This document shows positions 45,865 to 55,382 of a DNA stretch of 64,000 nt, one piece after another. The notes under the pieces are model-generated. The model worked only from the letters and a program-made list of their open reading frames with translations, did not search any database and had not been told where the DNA came from. The translations under genes were made by a program, and so were the position numbers. The DNA is from Chitinophaga sp. LS1 (GTDB taxonomy: Bacteria; Bacteroidota; Bacteroidia; Chitinophagales; Chitinophagaceae): positions 7,256,501-7,320,500 of the forward strand of contig NZ_CP128362.1 in NCBI RefSeq assembly GCF_034274695.1. Reading direction: 5' to 3'. Numbering within the stretch: position 1 is the first letter of the stretch; the number at the start of each line of letters is the position of its first letter.

Positions 45865-46737
45865 ATGAAGATTGCATACATTACCTATGCGGGGGACATT
45901 AAATATTCCGGTGCCAATGGGTTTAATGAAAACAGTGACTTATTACCCTACTTACAAAATAAAGGCCTTGATATTGAAGCCACTATATGGGATGACCCTA
46001 CGGTAGACTGGACAAAATATGATGTAGCTTTATTAAAAACGCCCTGGGATTACCACCAGAAAATAGATGCATTCAAGGCATGGCTGGATAAGATCGAATC
46101 ATTGAATATCCGCCTCCTGAATGACTATAAGGTGGTTCGCTGGAACCTGGATAAGCATTACCTGAAAGAGATCATTGCGGATGGTTTTGATGTGATTCCT
46201 TCCGCATTTTTAGCGCAGGGCTGGCAGGGAGATCTATACCCTTTATTCGAAGCGTTAAAAACTGACGCCATCATCATCAAACCCTGCGTAAGCGGTGGTT
46301 CTAAAAATACTATTGTGGTGCACAAAGATGAAGCGGCGGACTGCTATGACAAGGTGGTAGCTTTACTGACGGATGGTGATTACATTGTACAACCATTGAT
46401 GAATGAAGTTCAGAATGGAGAATGGTCCTATACCTTCTTCAATGTTCAGTACAGCCATACTATTCTGAAAAAACCAAAAGCAGGCGACTTCAGGGTACAA
46501 CAGATCTATGGCGGATCAATCGATCCCCTCTACCCTTCCGAAGAGGAAATCGCCCATGCAGCGACTTATGTAGCGCAATATGCCAGGGATTGTCTGTATG
46601 CCCGTGTAGATGGATTGATGGTCAACGGTCATTTTGTGTTGATGGAACTGGAACTGATAGAGCCTTACCTGTATCTCTCCTATGGAGAAAATGCTGTTGA
46701 AAAGTACTACCAGGCTATTTTAGCACAGATAAACTAA
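45865..46737 (+). CDS. ATP-grasp family ligase
   Basis: This 290-residue cytoplasmic enzyme has an N-terminal preATP-grasp half (MKIAYITYAGDI; DVALLKTPWDYHQK; RLLNDYKVVRWNLDKHYLKE) and an ATP-grasp half. ATP- and metal-binding features include IIIKPCVSGGSKNT, DYIVQPLMNEVQNGEWSYTF, RVQQIYGGSIDP and VLMELELIEPYLYL, where the two Glu residues of the last motif bind magnesium in this superfamily. It resembles the glutathione-synthetase/cycloserine-ligase-like group (DcsG-like). Such enzymes join a carboxylate to an amine via acyl phosphate; the substrate is unknown. It stands alone between a divergent DUF695 gene and a CotH gene. Confidence 0.85.
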   Translation: MKIAYITYAGDIKYSGANGFNENSDLLPYLQNKGLDIEATIWDDPTVDWTKYDVALLKTPWDYHQKIDAFKAWLDKIESLNIRLLNDYKVVRWNLDKHYLKEIIADGFDVIPSAFLAQGWQGDLYPLFEALKTDAIIIKPCVSGGSKNTIVVHKDEAADCYDKVVALLTDGDYIVQPLMNEVQNGEWSYTFFNVQYSHTILKKPKAGDFRVQQIYGGSIDPLYPSEEEIAHAATYVAQYARDCLYARVDGLMVNGHFVLMELELIEPYLYLSYGENAVEKYYQAILAQIN

Positions 46738-46856
46738 GTCCAGCATGATTAGCAGACTTTCATAAATATTGGATTTTCAAATAATTACAGTAAATTCGCC
46801 CCCTAAGAATCCCAAATTACCATTTCCGAACTATTTACGCCATAACCTCCATCCAC

Positions 46857-48395
46857 ATGAAAAGACCACAGCTTTTACAAAAAAGGCATGTTATGCTATT
46901 CCTTATTCTGACTGCCAGTTATTCCTGTAAAAAAGAAATCATTGTCCAGACATTCTCGCAGGTCGCAGCAGCAAACAACTTCTACCGGTTCTGGTTTGAC
47001 ACCGCCCAAAACCAACTCTACCTGAATGACACGATCAATATGACCATCAGTGGAAATACGATCACAGGCAGAATCCCTTATTATTCCAATCTAAGTAATT
47101 TAATTCCATCATTCGAGAGCGAGGGGGCCACCGTCACAGTCAATGACAGCCTGCAAACCAGCGGCGTTACTCCACAGAACTTTAAAAAGCCCCTCACCTA
47201 CACAATCACCAGTACTGACGGTGCTAAATCAAACTACACCGTCAACCTGGTTAACTTTACAGGATTACCTGTCATCAAAATTCAAACCGAAGCAGCTATC
47301 ACCTCTAAAGATACTTATGTCAAAGGTTCGGTCACTATCGACGGTGCTGGCCAATACGCCGATCTTGGAGAAGCAAAAATGCAGATAAAGGGCCATGGCG
47401 GCACCACCTGGGGCAATCCAAAAAATCCCTACAAGATCAAATTCGACAGCAAGACTTCTGTACTCGGTGAACCTAAAGCAAAAGACTGGCTCCTGATCGC
47501 TAACTATTTTGACAAGACCATGCTACGCAATGCAACTGCCTATTACATGGGTCAATTGAGTAACCAGGACTGGACACCCCACGGCCACTTTGCAGAAGTA
47601 TTCCTGAACGAAGTGTACATCGGCACCTATCAGGTCATGGAAAAGATCGAAGCAGGTACCAACCGGGTTAACGTAGGTGACAATGGTTATGTATTGGAAA
47701 TAGACCAGCTGAACAGACTGGCGGCAGATGATATCTACTTCCAGACAATGGGCATGACCTGCACTATCAAAGATCCGGTTGTCACACCAGGCGATGCGAA
47801 ATATAATTACATCCATCAGTTTGTGTACATGGCCGAAGTAGCACTCTACAGCCCTAACTTCACGGATTCTGTAGAAGGATACAACAAATACCTGGATGTA
47901 AACAGCTTTGTTGACTGGTACCTGGTAAATGAAATTACAAAGAACAATGATGCCATTTTTTATTCCAGTTGTTACATGAACCTGAAACCTGGTGGTAAAT
48001 TAAAGATGGGACCTATCTGGGATTTCGACATTTCTCTTGGGAATGTATATTATAATAATAACCAGGACTACACTGGTTTCTGGATAAAGAATGCCATCTG
48101 GATCTCCCGGCTCTTTGAAGACCCCGCATTCGTAGACAAAGTAAAAGAGCGGTGGCTCTATTTTAAAGCAAAGGAAAATGATATTCTGGCCTTTATTAAT
48201 AAGAATGCTACCGATCTGAAATGGTCCGTGATTGAGAACAACAACAAGTATAATACACTATACAATTACACCTTTCCGAACTATGCTATCTGGGGCTCGT
48301 ACGATAATGAGGTGATTTACATGAAGACATGGCTACATAACAGAATGGCATGGCTGGATCAGGCTATTGCAGGCTTAGGTGCTTCGCCAAATTAA
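46857..48395 (+). CDS. CotH-kinase family lipoprotein
   Basis: This 512-residue lipoprotein has its lipobox in SYSC (Cys24). Residues about 38-130 form an Ig-like/DUF5018-like module (ITGRIPYYSNLSNLIPSFES; LTYTITSTDGAKSNYTVNL). The CotH domain covers about 135-490: MQIKGHGGTTWGNPKNPYKI, WLLIANYFDKTMLRNATAYY, VFLNEVYIGTYQVMEKIEAG, DWYLVNEITKNNDAIFYSSC and MGPIWDFDISLGN. The GxxTWxxxKNPYKIKF and WDFDIS motifs match CotH atypical kinases. CotH of Bacillus phosphorylates spore-coat proteins; in Bacteroidota the substrates are unknown, and the surface location suggests another role. It is a single gene followed by a terminator. Confidence 0.88.
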   Translation: MKRPQLLQKRHVMLFLILTASYSCKKEIIVQTFSQVAAANNFYRFWFDTAQNQLYLNDTINMTISGNTITGRIPYYSNLSNLIPSFESEGATVTVNDSLQTSGVTPQNFKKPLTYTITSTDGAKSNYTVNLVNFTGLPVIKIQTEAAITSKDTYVKGSVTIDGAGQYADLGEAKMQIKGHGGTTWGNPKNPYKIKFDSKTSVLGEPKAKDWLLIANYFDKTMLRNATAYYMGQLSNQDWTPHGHFAEVFLNEVYIGTYQVMEKIEAGTNRVNVGDNGYVLEIDQLNRLAADDIYFQTMGMTCTIKDPVVTPGDAKYNYIHQFVYMAEVALYSPNFTDSVEGYNKYLDVNSFVDWYLVNEITKNNDAIFYSSCYMNLKPGGKLKMGPIWDFDISLGNVYYNNNQDYTGFWIKNAIWISRLFEDPAFVDKVKERWLYFKAKENDILAFINKNATDLKWSVIENNNKYNTLYNYTFPNYAIWGSYDNEVIYMKTWLHNRMAWLDQAIAGLGASPN

Positions 48396-48410
48396 AATTT
48401 CCACAATTAA

Positions 48411-48439
48411 AAATGGTCTGGAAAAACTCCAGACCATTT
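48411..48439. terminator. Bidirectional terminator between CotH and DUF4198 genes
   Basis: A perfect 12-bp stem AAATGGTCTGGA / TCCAGACCATTT with a 5-nt loop, A-rich on the left and T-rich on the right, lies between convergent genes. Confidence 0.85.
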
Positions 48440-48464
48440 CATTTATCAAACTGCTATGTATGAT

Positions 48465-49169
48465 TTATTTCTTCACATTCACATTGTGGGTTACAATGTG
48501 CACGACTGATTTATAAGGTTTATCGTGGTGCGTACCTTCAGACTTCTCATTATAAGAAGCTTCCACCAGGTACTGTCCTGCCTGTAAAGGTGTAAAGTTA
48601 GCCACTCCATTTTGTCCGCTCTTTAACTCCTTCACCCAACCATCAGGAGAAATCACTTCTACCTTTGCATCTGCCAGAGGTGCTTTACCTTTATATATTG
48701 TCAATGGCACATTCCCAAAGCCTTTAGGCTCTTCGGCACCAGGTACGACAGACAGCAATGTACTGGCCGACAACTGAGAAGGACTCTCTTTACCAACAAC
48801 TACAGTAGCAGTTGCATAGTATTCAATCTTCGTTTCTCCGTATATTGTTTCGACAGTATGACTGATAGCTAAGGTATAAGTACCTTCTGTAGCAGGGGTA
48901 AACTGACCGGCCAGACTTCTGCCGTCTGCTTTGAGGGAGATTTCCTCACGGGCGCCAGCAGGTGTGGTCACAAACAGTTTAACATCCTTCATATTGCTAA
49001 ACCAGTTGCTGACTGAATCCCTTTCATTAGCGGCATATTCTCCCAGGAACACCCGTACGTCCTGCGCCTTATTCTTTGTGCCTTTCAAAGCGGTTTCAAT
49101 CCATACAGCATGGGCGGATGCAAAAAATGCGCACAATAGCAGCGCAATACTGAGGGTAAGTTTCTTCAT
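48465..49169 (-). CDS. DUF4198 periplasmic protein
   Basis: This 234-residue protein has a signal peptide (KLTLSIALLLCAFFASA) cleaved just before HAVWIE, a His near the mature N-terminus as in the DUF4198 family. Two Ig-like domains follow: about 25-130 (VRVFLGEYAANERDSVSNWF; GRSLAGQFTPATEGTYTLAI) and 140-230 (LTIYKGKAPLADAKVEVISP; PLQAGQYLVEASY). DUF4198 proteins are linked to metal (nickel/cobalt) uptake loci in some bacteria; no metal transporter is adjacent here, so this stays open. It ends in a His-rich stretch GTHHDKPYKSVVHIVTHNV, which would suit metal binding. Confidence 0.75.
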   Translation of the reverse strand: MKKLTLSIALLLCAFFASAHAVWIETALKGTKNKAQDVRVFLGEYAANERDSVSNWFSNMKDVKLFVTTPAGAREEISLKADGRSLAGQFTPATEGTYTLAISHTVETIYGETKIEYYATATVVVGKESPSQLSASTLLSVVPGAEEPKGFGNVPLTIYKGKAPLADAKVEVISPDGWVKELKSGQNGVANFTPLQAGQYLVEASYNEKSEGTHHDKPYKSVVHIVTHNVNVKK

Positions 49170-49198
49170 CTAGGTTGAAATTTTGCCGCAAAAATGAG

Positions 49199-49225
49199 GA
49201 AATCTACATAGACGAGATGCGCCAA
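49199..49225 (-). promoter_or_regulatory. Putative promoter of the DUF4198 gene
   Basis: On the minus strand TTG is followed after 16 nt by TAGATTTC, one base from TAnnTTTG, 30 bp upstream of the start codon. The spacer equals that of the two better promoters in the window. Confidence 0.3.
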
Positions 49226-49317
49226 TCGGAAATTTTATTTACGCAAAACGAAATTTTTTTTCAAAAACGGATATGACCTTTTCAATCCTTTCTTGTCTTT
49301 AACATATACCACCACAA

Positions 49318-50373
49318 ATGAAGGAAAACAAACAACTGATCGAATTACTTGAAAAATATCAGGCGGGCACTATATCTGATGAAGAAAAAGCGATGCTGGA
49401 ATCCTGGTATAATATGGAGGCGGCTAAACCATCTGCCCCTGTTGACGATGTGCAGGAGAGCCTGCAACGTATTGGGAACAGGCTTCCTTTACCAAAGAAG
49501 GTTAACATCTGGCCCCGGCTCGTTGCTGCTGCTGTTGCCATATTGTTTGCAGTCAGGATCTTATTCTTCCATACAGTCAACCCGGTAGAAAAGCCTTTGG
49601 TCAACCATATTGACACTATTCGTCCCGGTGGCAATCATGCCGTTCTGCAACTGGCCAGCGGGCGGCAAATAACGCTGAACAGCCAGCAACAGGGCATTGT
49701 GGTCAAAGGGAAACAGGTGATTTATAAGGATGGAAATGAGGTCACCAACACAAATATTGGCGTACAATACATGCAACTGATCACCCCCAAAGGTGGTCAA
49801 TACCAGATCACCCTGCCGGATGGCACCCAGGTATGGCTTAATTCCGCCACTAAACTAAAGTATCCCGACCATTTTGAAGGGGAATACAGACAGGTGGAAC
49901 TGGATGGTGAAGCCTACTTCGCAGTTGAAAAAGGCACACAACCTTTCATTGTAAAGAGCCGGCAACAGACAGTACAAGTACTGGGTACTGAATTTAATAT
50001 TATGGCCTATGCAGATGAAAGCGCTATCCAGACTGCCCTGGTATCTGGTGCAGTCAAAGTAAACGAGACGCTGTTAAAACCAGGTTTTGAGGCTCATTTT
50101 TCACCTGAAGGCATACAGGTAGCACGATCTGATCTAAAAGTAGTGACAGCCTGGAAAAACGGCCTGTTTTACTTCAAAGATGCCAGTTTACAAACCGTCA
50201 TGAACCAGCTGCAACGCTGGTACGATATAGAAGTGACTTACCAATCAGAACGAAAAGGAGATGAATTTAATGGACAAATACCGAGGGATAAACCACTGGG
50301 GAGGGTTTTGGAGATCTTAAAACTATCAGGAATCAACTTTAAAATGAATGGCCGGCAATTAATCGTATACTAA
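49318..50373 (+). CDS. FecR-family anti-sigma factor
   Basis: This 351-residue inner-membrane protein has a cytoplasmic N-terminal part (residues 1-64) with LIELLEKYQAGTISDEEKAM and LESWY for sigma binding, one transmembrane helix (about 66-84), a periplasmic FecR domain (about 150-245: YQITLPDGTQVWLNSATKLK, REVELDGEAYF-type motif as RQVELDGEAYF, QVLGTEFNIMAY) and a C-terminal DUF4974/STN-like domain (about 275-350: LFYFKDASLQTVMNQLQRWY). It passes a signal from the SusC transporter to an ECF sigma factor. It is the first gene of this cluster; the sigma gene is not upstream as usual but 8.5 kb downstream at 58862. Confidence 0.93.
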   Translation: MKENKQLIELLEKYQAGTISDEEKAMLESWYNMEAAKPSAPVDDVQESLQRIGNRLPLPKKVNIWPRLVAAAVAILFAVRILFFHTVNPVEKPLVNHIDTIRPGGNHAVLQLASGRQITLNSQQQGIVVKGKQVIYKDGNEVTNTNIGVQYMQLITPKGGQYQITLPDGTQVWLNSATKLKYPDHFEGEYRQVELDGEAYFAVEKGTQPFIVKSRQQTVQVLGTEFNIMAYADESAIQTALVSGAVKVNETLLKPGFEAHFSPEGIQVARSDLKVVTAWKNGLFYFKDASLQTVMNQLQRWYDIEVTYQSERKGDEFNGQIPRDKPLGRVLEILKLSGINFKMNGRQLIVY

Positions 50374-50459
50374 TTAATTAACTACATGAAAATCGTATTT
50401 CGTCCACCGTGATAAATATTTTATTTATCTGATTTCTCGCGTACCACAACGAAGGAAAA

Positions 50460-50487
50460 GCTGGTAAGTGAAGCAACACTTACCAGC
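50460..50487 (+). other. Perfect stem-loop 1 in the FecR-SusC leader
   Basis: GCTGGTAAGTG and CACTTACCAGC form an uninterrupted 11-bp stem with the loop AAGCAA, 86 bp after the FecR stop. It is not followed by a T-run, so it is not a standard terminator on this strand. A role in mRNA processing, stability or attenuation is inferred. Confidence 0.7.
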
Positions 50488-50500
50488 AGAAAACAATGCC

Positions 50501-50534
50501 TTGCTATCCCGCATGTCGATGGGCCGGATAGCAA
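50501..50534 (+). other. Stem-loop 2 in the FecR-SusC leader
   Basis: TTGCTATCC pairs with GGATAGCAA over 9 bp, 14 bp after stem-loop 1 and 33 bp before the preferred SusC start at 50568. It could mask or expose the ribosome-binding region. The earlier in-frame ATG at 50541 is only 6 nt from the stem and therefore less likely to be used. Confidence 0.65.
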
Positions 50535-50567
50535 CTGGCTATGCTTTTATTAAAATCAACCAAAAGT

Positions 50568-53500
50568 ATGCATTTTAATCTTGGGGCTAAAATCTTTATT
50601 AGCCGGAAATCGCTGTGTACCAGCATTTCAGTAATCCTGGTACTCATTTTTGTAAGTATTCAGTCCTATGCACAGGTCACTATCTCAGCCAAAAACATTC
50701 CTCTCGATCAGGCGTTTGATCAACTCAGCAATCAGACAGGCTATACTTTTTTTTACAATAACAAGGACATCCGCAAACTTGGAAAAGTAGATGTAGCATT
50801 CAAAAATGTAAGCCTGGAAACAGCTTTGGGACAACTTTTAAAAGGCATGCCGCTCAACTGGCATATTGTAGACAAAACAGTCGTGATCAGGGCCACTACC
50901 CCATCCAATGTACAGGATACTGTGCGGGAAATAACCGGTACGGTACGAAACCGGCTCAGTGAACCCCTGCCCCGTGTAAGCATCAGGGTACAGAATGAAG
51001 TATACCAGACTAGCAATGATGGAGAATTTAAAATTAAGATCACTAATGAAGATGCCCCCATCTCCTTTAGTTTTATTGGTTACCAACCTGCTGTATATAA
51101 AGCGGGACAGGCTAAAAACGGCAAACTCAATGTCGTACTCGAAGATGCCAAAATCGGTCTGAATGAAGTAGTGGTGAACGGTTATCAGGAAATACATCGC
51201 GACAACTACACAGGTACTGCTGTGGTGGTAAGTGGTGAAAAGCTGAAAGAACTGAGTCCGCAAAATCTGTTGCAGGGTATGCAGATGGTAGATCCTTCCT
51301 TTAAAATACTCAACAACAATTTCAATGGTTCTAATCCGAATAGTCTGCCAGTGATCAATGTAAGAGGATCTTCTGCCCTGCCCACCGGTAGCGATGGCAT
51401 ACTCAGAAGGGATAACATCACCAGCTCTGTGAACCTGCCGGCCTTCATCCTGGATGGTTACGAAGTGAGTCTCGAAAAAGTATTTGATCTTGATATGAAC
51501 CGCATTGCCTCCGTTACGTTGCTGAAAGATGCGGCAGCTACCGCCATCTATGGTTCCCGCGCGGCAAACGGGGTATTGGTCATTACGACCAAAGTACCTG
51601 CCAATGGGAAATTGCAGGTTACTTATAATCATGAAACCAATATCAATAGTCCGGACCTTACAGATTATCATGTATTGAATGCGACACAAAAACTACAGTA
51701 CGAACAGCTGGCAGGCGTGTACGATGCCGGTCAGCAAAAAGTGCCACAGGATAACCTGGATGTTTTGTATTACGAGAAATTGAAAAATGTAGTCGGCGGT
51801 GTGAATACCTATTGGCTCTCACAACCACTGCGCACGGCCGTTGGCCAGAAGCATGGGGTATACCTGCAGGGTGGTGCCGAGAATTTCAGGTATGGCATCG
51901 ACCTTCGCTATCAAACCAGACCCGGTGTGATGAAAGGCTCTTCCCGTGATCAGTATTCCGGCGGCATGAATTTTAGCTATAACCTCAGCAATAGAATTAA
52001 ATTCCAGAATGAGCTGACCATTACACAGGTAAAGGCAAAAGAATCTCCCTATGGCAGTTTCTCAGATTATGTAAAAACCAACCCTTACTACCGCATTACA
52101 GATGATAACGGGAATATGCTCCGTGAACTGGAAACATGGAGTGACCGCAATGGTACAGGAGGCGCTTACCAATATGATTATGTGCTGAATCCATTGTACA
52201 ACTCCACCCTTAGCAGTTTTAATAATAACAACTATAACGAGATCATTGACAACTTTGCTGCGGAGTTTGAAATTGCCAAAGGACTTCGTGTACGTGGTCA
52301 GATGAGTTTTACGAACAGACAAACCAATGGCGATAATTTTCTCTCCCCGCTGGCAAATGAATTTTATTTCTATGCGGCCTCTGAGACGGATCAGAAAGGT
52401 TCTTATACCAGTAGTAAAACAAAAGAAACTTATTGGGATGGAAACATTCGCCTGAACTATGTAAAGCAAATCCGCGAACATAGCATCAACCTTGTAGCAG
52501 GTGCGAATATCAGAACTGAATTTTCCGACTATTCTTCTTTTACGGCGATAGGCTTTCCCAATGATCGTTTTACCAGCGTAGGTTTTGCCAAAGGGTATGC
52601 AGAAGGTGCCCACCCCAGTAGCAATATAGAAAGGTCAAGATTGTTTGGCGACTTTATCAGTACGAACTACTCTTATAAAGACAGGTACCTGATGGATGCC
52701 ACTGTGCGTACAGACGGTTCTTCTAAATTTGGTACGGACAACAGACTGGCACCTTTCTGGTCTTTGGGTGTAGGCTGGAACCTGCATAAGGAAGCCTGGT
52801 TCAGCAATCCTGCTATCAGCCAGTTAAGGCTTCGTTTTACAACAGGTCTTACCGGCTCTGTGCAATTCAGTCCTTATCTCTCCCGCACAACCTATACATA
52901 TGATCAGGATAACTGGTACTCCTCCGGCATAGGCGCTACCGTTGATAATTACGGCAATAAAAACCTGGGATGGCAAAAAACACGCAGCACAGATTTCGGC
53001 TTTGATCTCGGTCTCTTCAATGACAGAATCTTCCTTTCTCCCCGTGTGTACTATAAACTTACAAAGGACCTATTGGCGGATATCAGTATCGCTCCTTCAA
53101 CAGGTTTTAGTTCCTACAAGGAAAACCTGGGAGACATGGAGAATAAAGGGATTGAACTCAGTATGCGGGCTGTGGTGGTACAAAACAGGAATTGGGGTAT
53201 AAATGTCTATGCTAACCTTGTACACAATACCAACAAGATCGTCCGCATTTCCAATTCACTGGAAGCCTATAACAACAAAGTTAACCAGGAACAGGAGAAT
53301 AACAGCAATTATAAAGGGGTACCATTGCTCCGTTACAAAGAGGGGCAATCATATGATGCGATCTATGCTGTACGCTCACTGGGTATTGACCCGGAAAATG
53401 GGAAAGAGATATTTGTAAAACAGGATGGTACACTTACCTACCAATGGGATGCCCGTGATGTAAGGGTAGTTGGCGATGCCACCCCATTTGCACAAGGCTC

Positions 53501-53915
53501 ATTTGGTGGGTCATTTCATTATAAGAAATTCATGATGAGTATCAACTTCCAGACAGAGTTCGGTGGAGACATGTACAACCAGACACTGGTAGACAGGGTA
53601 GAAAATGCCAATCCCCGGTACAATGTAGACAGTCGTGTATTTGCAGAGAAATGGAAGCAACCGGGAGATAAAACATTTTACAAAAGTATTTCAGACTGGG
53701 GACAGACACAGGTATCCTCCCGTTTTATTCAGCCAAACAACGTACTGTCTCTGCAATCTATCTATTGCTCTTATGACCTGCGTGTAATAAAAAAGATGGT
53801 ACGACTGGGAATGACGGCCAATGACATTTTGCGCTGGTCATCAGTAGAGCAGGAAAGAGGGATTGACTATCCCTTTGCGCGTAGCATCACCTTTTCATTA
53901 CAAGCCCAATTCTGA
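50568..53915 (+). CDS. SusC/RagA transporter with N-terminal STN domain
   Basis: The frame is open from 50541, but I prefer the ATG at 50568 (MHFNLGAKIFISRK), which gives a normal leader ending SIQSYAQ; the product is 1115 residues. Domains in order are STN (ISAKNIPLDQAFDQLSNQTG to KTVVIRA), carboxypeptidase-regulatory-like (GTVRNRLSEPLPRVSIRVQN), TonB box and plug (LNEVVVNGYQEIHRDNYTGT; LLQGMQMVDPSF; TLLKDAAATAIYGSRAANG; VLVITTK) and barrel. The STN domain is the signalling part that contacts FecR, which matches the FecR gene 195 bp upstream. The cargo is unknown; no glycosidase or peptidase is in the operon. Confidence 0.93.
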   Translation: MHFNLGAKIFISRKSLCTSISVILVLIFVSIQSYAQVTISAKNIPLDQAFDQLSNQTGYTFFYNNKDIRKLGKVDVAFKNVSLETALGQLLKGMPLNWHIVDKTVVIRATTPSNVQDTVREITGTVRNRLSEPLPRVSIRVQNEVYQTSNDGEFKIKITNEDAPISFSFIGYQPAVYKAGQAKNGKLNVVLEDAKIGLNEVVVNGYQEIHRDNYTGTAVVVSGEKLKELSPQNLLQGMQMVDPSFKILNNNFNGSNPNSLPVINVRGSSALPTGSDGILRRDNITSSVNLPAFILDGYEVSLEKVFDLDMNRIASVTLLKDAAATAIYGSRAANGVLVITTKVPANGKLQVTYNHETNINSPDLTDYHVLNATQKLQYEQLAGVYDAGQQKVPQDNLDVLYYEKLKNVVGGVNTYWLSQPLRTAVGQKHGVYLQGGAENFRYGIDLRYQTRPGVMKGSSRDQYSGGMNFSYNLSNRIKFQNELTITQVKAKESPYGSFSDYVKTNPYYRITDDNGNMLRELETWSDRNGTGGAYQYDYVLNPLYNSTLSSFNNNNYNEIIDNFAAEFEIAKGLRVRGQMSFTNRQTNGDNFLSPLANEFYFYAASETDQKGSYTSSKTKETYWDGNIRLNYVKQIREHSINLVAGANIRTEFSDYSSFTAIGFPNDRFTSVGFAKGYAEGAHPSSNIERSRLFGDFISTNYSYKDRYLMDATVRTDGSSKFGTDNRLAPFWSLGVGWNLHKEAWFSNPAISQLRLRFTTGLTGSVQFSPYLSRTTYTYDQDNWYSSGIGATVDNYGNKNLGWQKTRSTDFGFDLGLFNDRIFLSPRVYYKLTKDLLADISIAPSTGFSSYKENLGDMENKGIELSMRAVVVQNRNWGINVYANLVHNTNKIVRISNSLEAYNNKVNQEQENNSNYKGVPLLRYKEGQSYDAIYAVRSLGIDPENGKEIFVKQDGTLTYQWDARDVRVVGDATPFAQGSFGGSFHYKKFMMSINFQTEFGGDMYNQTLVDRVENANPRYNVDSRVFAEKWKQPGDKTFYKSISDWGQTQVSSRFIQPNNVLSLQSIYCSYDLRVIKKMVRLGMTANDILRWSSVEQERGIDYPFARSITFSLQAQF

Positions 53916-53920
53916 TTATC

Positions 53921-55369
53921 ATGCGACTACTAATAACAACATTAATACTGGCCCTTACATTTACCTCCTGTAAAAAATGGCTGGATATACAACCGGAAAG
54001 TGAGATCTCTGACGAGGTTTTATATTCAACAGAAGAAGGTTTTCAGGAGGCACTGATCGGGGTGTATACCAAATGCTCACAGGAATCTCTTTATGGCAAA
54101 GAACTCACTGTAGGCACGCCGGAAGTACTGGCGCAAAACTATACCCTTACAGACAATGATGCGTATTATTATCTGAAGACCAGCAACTACATTTACACAG
54201 ATGCTGACTTCATCAGCAGGAAAGACAATATCTGGCAGGGGTTGTACAATGCCATTGCCAACTGCAATCTGCTGCTGGCCAATATCGATAGTAAACAAAA
54301 GATATTTACTGGTAATAACTATGCATTGATTAAAGGGGAAGCACTCGCACTCAGAGCTTATATTCACTTTGATCTGTTGCGCCTGTTTGCGCCTGTCACG
54401 ACTTCAGCTACAGGTATTCCTTACGTCACCAAATATTCAAAGGATATCACGCCTATGTCTACAGTAGGTGCTGTGCTGGACTCTGCCATCGACGACCTGA
54501 AGCGTGCAAAGGATTTGCTGGCTGTAGATCCCATTATCAGCAAGGCATATATAGTAGGCTATCCTACTGAAAGTGATACGACCCTGAATACGGAAGAAAG
54601 CAATCCGGAACTATTCCTGCAGGACCGCCGTCACCGGTTGAACTACTATGCGGTATGCGGTACACTGGCCAGGGTATACCTTTATAAGAATGATAAAACC
54701 AATGCACTTACGAATGCACTGGAAGTGATCAACTCTAATAAATTTCCCTGGACAAACAACACTGATTTTCTGGCCGTAGATGATGATAAAAAAGATCGTA
54801 TCCTTTATAAGGAACTGGTGTTCGGCTGGTACATTCCTTCAATGGCCACGACCTACAAGAATTCCTTTTTCCTGAGTAGCACCAGCGGTATACATCTCTC
54901 TGAAAATGCAGGTCAAACCATCTACGAAACCGGTGGCGCAGGTGCGGATGATCTTCGTTATAAAGAGTGGTTTGTGTCCAGCAGTGGTGCAACTTCCAAT
55001 ACACTGAACATTACCAAGTATCTCCATAATACAGACAATACAGCCACTGATGCGAACCTGCATTACATGATGGCACCGGCCATACGGCTGAGTGAGATGT
55101 ACTACATCGCAGCAGAGTGTACTTCTAATGCTGATTATCTCAATACAGTACGCACCCACAGGGGCATTGGCAGCCCTGTCACAGGCGATCTGATTACAGC
55201 GTTATTGAAAGATGGCCGCAAAGAATGGTATGCGGAAGGACAGATCTTTTACATGTACAAAAGATTGAACCACGACATTGCGAGCCAGAACGGTAGCAGC
55301 ATTCCTGCATCAGACAAAATATTTGTATTACCACTTCCAAACGATGAGATTCTTTATGGCGGAAGATAA
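53921..55369 (+). CDS. SusD/RagB lipoprotein
   Basis: This 482-residue lipoprotein has lipobox FTSC (Cys17) followed by KKWLDIQPESEIS, a typical SusD start. Helical repeats include EGFQEALIGVYTKCSQ, IWQGLYNAIANCNLLLANID, GEALALRAYIHFDLLRLFAP and the C-terminal LLKDGRKEWYAEGQIFYMYKR. It lies 5 bp after the SusC gene and should form the surface lid of that transporter. It is shorter than the SusD proteins of operon 1. The stop at 55369 lies just before the lipoprotein start at 55383. Confidence 0.93.
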   Translation: MRLLITTLILALTFTSCKKWLDIQPESEISDEVLYSTEEGFQEALIGVYTKCSQESLYGKELTVGTPEVLAQNYTLTDNDAYYYLKTSNYIYTDADFISRKDNIWQGLYNAIANCNLLLANIDSKQKIFTGNNYALIKGEALALRAYIHFDLLRLFAPVTTSATGIPYVTKYSKDITPMSTVGAVLDSAIDDLKRAKDLLAVDPIISKAYIVGYPTESDTTLNTEESNPELFLQDRRHRLNYYAVCGTLARVYLYKNDKTNALTNALEVINSNKFPWTNNTDFLAVDDDKKDRILYKELVFGWYIPSMATTYKNSFFLSSTSGIHLSENAGQTIYETGGAGADDLRYKEWFVSSSGATSNTLNITKYLHNTDNTATDANLHYMMAPAIRLSEMYYIAAECTSNADYLNTVRTHRGIGSPVTGDLITALLKDGRKEWYAEGQIFYMYKRLNHDIASQNGSSIPASDKIFVLPLPNDEILYGGR

Positions 55370-55382
55370 AAAAGACGACACC

